From Piscicola geometra (lineage: Eukaryota; Annelida; Clitellata; Hirudinida; Piscicolidae): a stretch of DNA of 64,000 bases. Below the pieces are notes generated by a model. It was not told the origin of the DNA. It did not search any database and saw only the letters and a program-made list of their open reading frames with translations. The stretch covers positions 11,963,017 to 12,027,016 of the forward strand of contig OX030957.1 in NCBI GenBank assembly GCA_943735955.1, read 5' to 3'. Position numbers and translations under genes: made by a program. Shown one piece after another: positions 56,651 to 64,000 of the stretch (within the stretch, counting starts at the first letter, position 1; each line of letters starts with the position of its first letter).

Positions 56651-58622
56651 GGTTTTTTCTTGCGCTACTATTGGCCACTTATTCAACGGCTAACCTATCT
56701 TGGTACTGTGGAGAAAAGTATTGTTTTGCTAGTGACTACCAAATAAAAATGGTATCCTCTCTCAAAGAAGCTGATGGTATTTGTCGCTCTTTGGACAGCT
56801 CAAGCTGGTTGCTAGAAGTGTATGACGAAAAAGTGCAAAACGATCTAAAAACGTTCTTCGAAGGCCACAAGCAGTTGCAACGTTTTTCAGTGCTGCTGAA
56901 CTTGATCAGAAAAGGAGGAGAGTGGATTTGGCTTGACAATACTCCGTTCAATGGTGAGCATAGAAGCCTTGATGGTATATAGTTTTGTTATAAAGGTAAA
57001 AAGTTTTTAAATTTTAAATAATATAAATATAAATTATTATAACATTTTTAAATACACACAGATAGCTTAAGTCATTCCAATTACAAAGTGAAATTGTTCA
57101 ACAACAACCCATTTGCTACCCTTCGTAACTTGCCATTCAGAGGCATCTATGGACTGACTTATGTCACCACCCTCTTGAAGGACCATATTTGCTCATTTGA
57201 AAGTAATCTCTTGCATTATATTTACTGTGAGGTTTCGGCAATTGCTTGTGACTTTTGTTGTTAGAAATGCTGACGCATATTAAATTAGAACGCATTTACA
57301 TTGAATTTAGAATGCTATTCAAGAAAACCTTTTAAGATACATGTCATAACATAGCGATACATCAATTTTCTGTTTTAAAACGCCTTAACATTAAATCTTT
57401 TTCGATAGTTTAACATACTAAATAATATGCTGCTTTAGGTTTTCTATTAAGTGGTCTTCGTTTTATTATTTATAAAAATTATTAAACGTTATTTTATAAC
57501 GTTGAATTTCATTTTTATAATTATTTCATAGATATACCAAAAATTGGTATCGTTGACTATATTTAACGTTTAGTTTTTTACTGTTAAAAAATTATATTTA
57601 AAATTTGTGAAAAAAATTTAGGTTCTTGCAGCAAGCGATTAGTAAACGGCGTGCAGTCTTTGACATACAAGGGCAAATGTTACGTGAGTTATGAAGGAAA
57701 GACAGGCTTGAACTGGTTTGAGGCCGAAAACCACTGTTTCAAAAATAATGGAAGTTTAGCAGTTTTTTCGAAATTCAGCTCAGAAGAACTGAACCAGGCT
57801 TTCAAAACGTTCGCAAAACCGATGGAGAATTATTGGGTGGGATTGGTAAAGCACACATGGGAGTGGATGCACAACACTGGTGAGTAAATAAAAAATGTAA
57901 CAATGAAAAATTTTTTAAGTTATAATGGTTTAACTCATGTAAAAACTCAATTACCTAGTAAGAGAATACACTTTAAATTATCATTCTGCACCACACCAGC
58001 TTCTATCTCCAACTACACCAACTGGTACACGGGCTACCCATACCCTCCGTTAATGACTGTTCCTGCTGAAAATGTATTTACAGTTTTTGACTACCTAAAC
58101 GGAGGTATTTGGACCGATATGGCTGTTGCTCCAGTAGGGCCTATTGTGTGCATGAAAGGTTCGTCAAATGTCTTTTTGCAACTAAAATCAAATTTCTATT
58201 TGGGGATTACAATTTTATCCTTTTTTTAAAGTTTTCATTAGGTCTATGAACAAATTTAATTTTTTAAAGTCAATAATATACACCATGTGTATCTACTTGT
58301 AAATTACTATTAATTTTGTTCTTCGTTGAATGGCTACAATCTTCATTATTTCATTATTCCTATACCCATTGAGTCCAAATAATTTGGCAAGTTAAGAATA
58401 AAACTCACAAGCTAAATCTTTTGAAAAGCACTTAATACGAATCAAAGTCATAAATTAAAATAAATAAAAATATATTACATTTTTGTATTTAAATTCTTAT
58501 TTTTTTCAGAAAAACAAAGTCTTCCAATTGGTGTCAAAGTCACAAATAAACGAGAAACAAGCTTGACCACGGCAAATACCTCTCCAACAGGCAGAGATCC
58601 TGTTTTTAACTCTAATATGTAA
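56651..58622 (+). CDS. Secreted protein with two C-type-lectin-like domains, gene 2 (first exon not found)
   Basis: Five exons with GT-AG borders, all joined in phase 1: 56651-56953, 57062-57202, 57622-57879, 58000-58158, 58510-58622 (stop TAA 58620-58622). The first visible exon encodes a hydrophobic run FFLALLLATYSTANLS, a signal peptide whose Met must come from a short upstream exon. CTLD 1 spans exons 1-2 (WYCGEKYCFA, ADGICRSLD, GGEWIWLDN, DHICSFE). CTLD 2 spans exons 3-4 (LTYKGKCYVSY, NHCFKNNGSLAVFSKF, NYWVGLVKHTWEWMHNTG, NYTNWYTGYPYPP, GGIWTDM, PIVCMK). Exon 5 encodes a Ser/Thr-rich tail (TSLTTANTSPTG) without a membrane span. No EPN or QPD motif is present and one usual disulfide Cys of CTLD 2 is missing, so calcium-dependent sugar binding is unlikely. 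Role inferred: extracellular recognition. Confidence 0.85.
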
Positions 58623-60096
58623 ACAGCGGAATCTCTTATAACATATTGAGTCAAATCTATTATTAAAAACTTTAATTTTTCAACCATGAACTTATTTTTT
58701 CTTCTACATCGTTCCATAGTTCAAACATGTAATGAAATTATTGAATCTTATCTAAGTAATTTTAATAATTATTAATTTATTTTTCTATTTTTCGTATTTT
58801 ATTATCATATATAGGATCACAAGTACAGTTATTTTATATTCTATAATAAGTGTTAGGAAATGCATGATGACTTAGTGAGCTTTAGTAATGCTCAAATTAG
58901 GTCTTATATTATCTATTTCCTACTCAAATACCTTTATTATATAAGAAATAAGTTTGAAATACCAATTGAAATGGCAAAGTGTTTAAAACATATTTTTTCG
59001 TACATTTAACAATTAATTTCTATTTATTATATTGTTATAATTGTGAAAACTCAGTTTTGATATTTAAAAAAATTTATACAGATTTGCAGAAAAGTGAGTT
59101 TAAACTGCAGACCTATTTGATTGTTTCAAACACCACACTTTTTCTCTTAATTTCAAATAAGCACTCTTCGCACTTTATCTTACACACTTCAACACATTTT
59201 CAAAAAAATGTTTTCATTACAATTGTTTGATTTTAAACTCAATAGTTGAAACACTTATTCATTAACTAGCGAAGCTGTTCTTTACGAAACTTTTAGTCGA
59301 AAAATATTTATTTTATACACTACCATTTAATAATTATTGTTTTTTTTATTATAGAAGCCTCTCTCAGTGAAACAACCCCCGAATTATACCTATTTTATAG
59401 TGTAGTTAAAATAATAAGTGCCTAACGACTTTTCAAAACTTCAAGATTCATTTGAATTTTATTGACGCATTCAATCTCAGTGGAGCAAATGTAATCTAGT
59501 TTTTGAGCACGCAATCTTTGTTTAGTTCTAAACGTTTAAATTATAAATCAACTAAAGTTTGAAAGACTTTTGTTTCATGGAAAAAATAAAGACTTCAAAT
59601 TTTTTTATTTTATGAACTATGCAAATAAACTTAAAATTAAAATTAATAATTATTATTGTTGTAATGTAATTATTAATTATATTAAAACTAGAGCTTTACA
59701 GATAGTTTCGGTATTGGTATCTGTATCGGCAGTATCGGCCTTTTTTCCGGCATTGGTATCGGTTTGGTGAAATTTTGAAAGTCTTTTGACAACTGGAAAT
59801 GAAATTTGTACCGCGTTATTCTTAGTGACGGGACAGAATTCGTCAATTTCAACCCATAGAGCCCAGTGATCCTAATTTGGACATGAAAACTAAAATACTA
59901 TAATTAATTAGGTAATCATTAATAATTGTTTTTGTGTGTCTGTTAGGTATTATAGATGCGTTAACTACACTTTGAAACAAAATTTATTTAAATTTGTGCT
60001 ATAGTTTATCTACATTCAATTTTTTAAATCATGCGAAATCAACATTTTTTGTTTTACTTATTTGACAAAATAGAAAATATTACGATGCAGTATTTA
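58623..60096. other. AT-rich DNA downstream of lectin-like gene 2
   Basis: No gene. At 59705-59765 the motifs GGTATTGGTATCTGTATCGG and GGCATTGGTATCGG form a small degenerate repeat like hAT-type terminal sequences. Open frames at 58979 and 59570 are low-complexity and unsupported. Confidence 0.45.
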
Positions 60097-60175
60097 TGCT
60101 TTTAGTTTTTGAAAGTATATACATTTAACCGTAAACGAAAAACTTACTTGCTTATAATTTACCCAATTTCGTTCA

Positions 60176-60228
60176 TCCATGGAGTCGACGAGGACCACTC
60201 ATTTGGAGGGTGTTGTGAATGAAGTATT
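60176..60228 (-). repeat. 3' end fragment of the RTE-like LINE
   Basis: Reversed, it reads CACAACACCCTCCAAATGAG then TGGTCCTCGTCGACTCCATG, matching 39315-39370. A second copy is at 61660-61712 because of the tandem duplication. Confidence 0.7.
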
Positions 60229-60595
60229 AAACGAAAGAATCTGATTTTCTTTTACTGGAATCAACAAAACAGTGCTTCATATGTTTTACAAACAATCTGT
60301 GTCCTGGTCGGTCAGTTTTGCCGCAATAAATACTAGCTTGATAGGGGGATGTTGCAAAAGTCGGGACGATTTTTGAACGTAGCCTCATAGCTCAATTGCA
60401 TAAGAATTAATTTATATTCAAATTTATCCAGCCATTATATTGCTACCTTGTCTAGTTATGTGAACTCAAACATAAGACTAGATAAAAAGAAACACAAGTT
60501 TTTTTACTTCATTCATGAACACCAAAAATTCTATTTTGAGCAACTGGGTACTCAAGATGGAATGCTCTGTTCCCTAAGATGAATTTATATTGTTT

Positions 60596-60780
60596 TCAAT
60601 AAAAAATGTCTTTTAAAAGTTGTATTTAATAAAAAATGCCATTTAAAAATGGTATTTAATGAAAAATGTCATTTAAAAATTGTATTTAATAAAAAATATC
60701 ATTTAAAAGTTGTATTTCATAAAAAATGTGTTTTAAAAGTTGTGTTTGATGAAAAATTTCATTTAAAAGTTGTCTTTATT
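60596..60780. repeat. 30-bp tandem repeat
   Basis: Six copies of AATAAAAAATGTCATTTAAA then AGTTGTATTT with scattered changes. It repeats at 62078-62260 in the duplicated unit. Confidence 0.9.
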
Positions 60781-60857
60781 GTCAACATTATTTAGTTCTT
60801 TTAAGAACTACACCAGTTTGTATTTAAATTTGAATATTCATTTAATAAAATGAAAGA

Positions 60858-60898
60858 ATAGCAGCAAGACATGAGCTCGCTTTTCATCGGTATGCTGG
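60858..60898 (+). mobile_element. 41-bp scrap of CR1/L2-type reverse transcriptase
   Basis: GCAGCAAGACATGAGCTCGC then TTTTCATCGGTATGCTGG matches 8240-8280 of the CR1/L2-type LINE (the segment just before YADD) with few mismatches. It abuts the Jockey-like LINE at 60899-60900. Copied again at 62341-62381. Confidence 0.85.
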
Positions 60899-60899
60899 T

Positions 60900-61589
60900 C
60901 TCTTAATCATTGTTTATAGACCACCAAATACAGATCCATTACTTTTTAATGATGCACTCACTAAAACATTAAGAAATAAATCGATAAAAAATAATTTAAT
61001 ATATATCCTTGGGGATTTCAATATTAATATATTAAATAGTGTTTGTAATAATATATCAAATGATTTTACCAATTTGATGTCATCATTCAACTTTATCCCA
61101 CTCATCACTCACCCAACTAGAGTCACTTCATATTCCAGCACGCTTATCGACAATATATACACAAACAACCTACAACTACACAAGTCTAATGTTCTTTCAA
61201 ACGATTTATCCGACCACTATCCTATCTGCACCTTTTCGAAACTACAATTTTTAAAAAAATCTTTCACCCCAAAAAATAATTTCGTATTTTCAGATAGGAA
61301 TATTTTCAAATTAACTAGTTTTTTGTTATCCAATGATTGGAGCAAGGTTTTGTCTTCTGACGACATAGATTTTGTCACAAATCACTTCATCGAAACAATA
61401 CAAAGTGGTCTAACTACTCATTGTCAACATAGAAACAGACCAAATACTTGCTTGCGTAAACAAGCTTGGCTGACAAAAGATCTTTTATTTTCTTTAAAAC
61501 ACAAAAACAAGTTGTATAAAAAATGTATTAGCTCTCCAACTGATCCCAATATAATTACTTATAAAATTTATAAAAACTTATGCTTTTAG
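60900..61589 (+). pseudogene. Jockey-like LINE, endonuclease part, duplicated fragment
   Basis: It starts inside the endonuclease (LIIVYRPPNTDPLLF, YILGDFNINILNS; at 61074-61589 LITHPTRVTSYSSTLIDNIY and SNDLSDHYPICTFSK, the SDH catalytic motif). It runs on through the linker (CLRKQAWLTKDLLFSLKHKN) until the duplication joint at 61580. The N-terminal ~60 residues of the endonuclease are missing. This copy keeps the frame through QFLKKSF, where copy 2 has a stop. Confidence 0.9.
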
Positions 61590-62381
61590 TTTTTGAAAGT
61601 ATATACATTTAACCGTAAACGAAAAACTTACTTGCTTATAATTTACCCAATTTCGTTCATCCATGGAGTCGACGAGGACCACTCATTTGGAGGGTGTTGT
61701 GAATGAAGTATTAAACGAAAGAATCTGATTTTCTTTTACTGGAATCAACAAAACAGTGCTTCATATGTTTTACAAACAATCTGTGTCCTGGTCGGTCAGT
61801 TTTGCCGCAATAAATACTAGCTTGATAGGGGGATGTTGCAAAAGTCGGAACGATTTTTGAACGTAGCCTCATAGCTCAATTGCATAAGAAATAATTTATA
61901 TTCAAATTTATCCAGCCATTATATTGCTACCTTGTCTAGTTATGTGAACTCAAACATAAGACTAGATAAAAAGAAACACAAGTTTTTTTACTTCATTCAT
62001 GAACACCAAAAATTCTATTTTGAGCAACTGGGTACTCAAGATGGAATGCTCTGTTCCCTAAGATGAATATATATTGTTTTCAATAAAAAATGTCTTTTAA
62101 AAGTTGTATTTAATAAAAAATGCCAATTAAAAATGGTATTTAATGAAAAATGTCATTTAAAATTGTATTTAATAAAAAATATCATTTAAAAGTTGTATTT
62201 CATAAAAAATGTGTTTTAAAAGTTGTGTTTGATGAAAAATTTCATTTAAAAGTTGTCTTTATTGTCAACATTATTTTTGTTCTCTTAAGAACTACACCAG
62301 TTTGTATTTAAATTTGAATATTCATTTAATAAAATGAAAGAATAGCAGCAAGATATGAGCTCGCTTTTCATCGGTATGCTG

Positions 62382-64000
62382 GTCTCTTAATCATTGTTTA
62401 TAGACCACCAAATACAGATCCATTACTTTTTAATGATGCACTCACTAAAACATTAAGAAATAAATCGATAAAAAATAATTTAATATATATCCTTGGGGAT
62501 TTCAATATTAATATATTAAATAGTGATTTTAATAATATATCAAATGATTTTACCAATTTGATGTCATCATTCAACTTTATCCCACTCATCACTCACCCAA
62601 CTAGAGTCACTTCATATTCCAGCACGCTTATCGACAATATATACACAAACAACCTACAACTACACAAGTCTAATGTTCTTTCAAACGATTTATCCGACCA
62701 CTATCCTATCTGCACCTTTTCGAAACTACAATTTTTTTAAAAATCTTTCACCCCAAAAAATAATTTCGTATTTTCAGATAGGAATATTTTCAAATTAACT
62801 AGTTTTTTGTTATCCAATGATTGGAGCAAGGTTTTGTCTTCTGACGACATAGATTTTGTCACAAATCACTTCATCGAAACAATACAAAGTGGTCTAACTA
62901 CTCATTGTCAACATAGAAACAGACCAAATACTTGCTTGCGTAAACAAGCTTGGCTGACAAAAGATCTTTTATTTTCTTTAAAACACAAAAACAAGTTGTA
63001 TAAAAAATGTATTAGCTCTCCAACTGATCCCAATATAATTACTTATAAAACTTATAAAAACTTATTTCATTCTCTTTGCAGAATTTCTACAAATAAATAC
63101 AATAAAGAAGAATTCATTAAGCATAAACATAATATTAAGAAAACATGGGATTTAATAAAATATCATTTAAATAACTACAATAAACAAAATAATATTACAT
63201 TAAAAATAAACAATGAAATAATTACGGACAAATCTTCTATCGCAACTATTTTTTATAGTCAGTTTGCTGCTTCTTCTGAAAACAAAAATAATCATATTAC
63301 AAAATCATACCTGAATAAAAGTCCACAAAATTCTTTTTTTCTCTTAGAAACAGACTTCATTGAGGTAAGCTCTATCATTAAAACCATTTCAAATACATCT
63401 AGCTGTGGCGATGACCAAATTTCTAATAAACTTTTAAAGAAAATTTCACCAAATATATTAATTCCACTTACACATCTAATTAACGTATCTCTTAAAACAG
63501 GTTCATTTCCTTCTCTTTTTAAATTATCCAAAATTATTCCAATACATAAAAATGGTTTAGCAAATGATTCGAACAATTATAGACCCATATCACTATTATC
63601 TTCTATATCAAAAATGTTAGAAAAAATTGTTTTTAATCGACTTAATAATTTCATAGAAAACGAAAATATTCTATCACCTAGCCAATACGGTTTCACAAAA
63701 GGCAGTTCTACGGAACTAGCCATTTTGGATGTTGTGCATCATGTTGCTACTGGTATTGATTCTCGCTTACACACATTAAGTATTTTCATTGATTTTTTCA
63801 AAGGCATTTGATACCATTAACCATTCTATCTTGCTTGATAAATTGTTTCATTATGGAATACGTGGAACATGTCACAAATGGTTTTGTGAATATTTAGGAA
63901 ATCGTTCCCAATATGTATACATTGATGGTGTAACATCTAACACACTAAAGATTAACACTGGTGTACCGCAAGGATCTATTTTAAGACCTTTGTTATTTAA
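62382..64000 (+). pseudogene. Jockey-like LINE endonuclease-RT, runs off the window
   Basis: The same 5' start as 60900, then beyond the duplication. The endonuclease has GDFNINIL, LIDNIYTNN and DLSDHYPICTF, then a stop in QFF (62738). The long frame 62807-63811 covers the linker and RT start (IIPIHKNGLANDSNNYRPIS, LLSSISKMLEKIVFNRLNNF, ILSPSQYGFTKGSSTELAIL). A one-base frameshift at ~63797 separates it from KAFDTINHSILLDKLFHYGI and INTGVPQGSILRPLLF. Gly-to-Arg in the normally fixed GPLLF motif is a further defect. The FIDFF..KAFDTIN, YGIRG and QY-V blocks fit Jockey/CR1-type LINEs. The YADD motif and 3' end lie beyond base 64000. Confidence 0.9.

Larger units (their letters stand above)
60097..63064. 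repeat. 1,484-bp tandem duplication
   Basis: 60097-61580 and 61581-63064 are near-identical (about 14 differences noted by eye, ~99%). Each unit holds, in order, a reversed RTE 3' fragment, repeat family M, a 30-bp tandem repeat, a 41-bp CR1 scrap and the 5' part of a Jockey-like LINE. The join (..AAACTTA|TGCTTTTAG..) shares TTA between the two sides. Only unit 2 continues into the rest of the LINE, so unit 1 is the truncated duplicate. Confidence 0.95.

Overview
The window is AT-rich animal DNA, made up mostly of transposable elements in several layers of nesting, with two small multi-exon genes for C-type-lectin-like proteins. The evidence for an animal is the mix of CR1/L2-, RTE- and Jockey-type LINEs, a Merlin DNA transposon, hAT and MULE relics, tRNA-derived SINEs, and secreted C-type-lectin-like genes with GT-AG introns that all interrupt codons in phase 1. 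The species cannot be named from the sequence; an invertebrate, probably aquatic, fits best. There are no operons, ribosome binding sites, CRISPR arrays or prophage.

Layout. 1-5.2 kb holds two copies of a ~610-bp repeat (family A) and a reverse-strand SINE. 5.2-9.8 kb is a pair of head-to-head CR1/L2-type LINE copies inserted in a 16-bp tandem array. 9.8-12.5 kb has repeat fragments and a decayed MULE-like fragment. 12.97-13.56 kb is lectin-like gene 1. 14.15-16.2 kb holds a ~1.5-kb TIR element (family C) and a third family A copy. 16.2-19.35 kb is a very uniform 14-bp minisatellite. 19.35-25 kb is old unidentified DNA with relics. 25.0-26.7 kb has two adjacent short TIR elements (family E). 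26.79-30.05 kb is a Merlin element with long TIRs, an 8-bp target duplication and a DDE transposase broken by one TGA; a gutted LINE sits inside it. 30.05-31.6 kb is another element with inverted ends. 31.6-35.47 kb is a family C copy split by a LINE whose 917-codon EN-RT frame is fully open. 36.3-39.4 kb is an AGT microsatellite abutting a broken RTE-like LINE. 39.66-41.98 kb is a third family E element with a perfect 9-bp target duplication; it contains a foldback element of 1000 bp with its own 8-bp duplication, which contains a SINE. 42-46.3 kb is SINEs, simple repeats, a 303-bp MITE and LINE relics. 46.3-56.6 kb is mostly unassigned, with an RTE endonuclease relic, a hAT transposase end, telomere-like repeats and a complete family C element flanked by 8-bp repeats. 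56.65-58.62 kb is lectin-like gene 2, reconstructed here from five exons. 60.1-63.06 kb is a 1,484-bp tandem duplication that includes the 5' part of a Jockey-like LINE; the LINE runs off the window end.

How it fits together. The host genes are the two lectin-like loci, probably secreted and perhaps immune or recognition proteins. The rest is an element community with visible interactions: non-autonomous elements next to a Merlin carrier, SINEs whose 3' end matches the tail of the intact LINE (a likely supplier of their retrotransposition machinery), and nested insertions that give a relative order of events.
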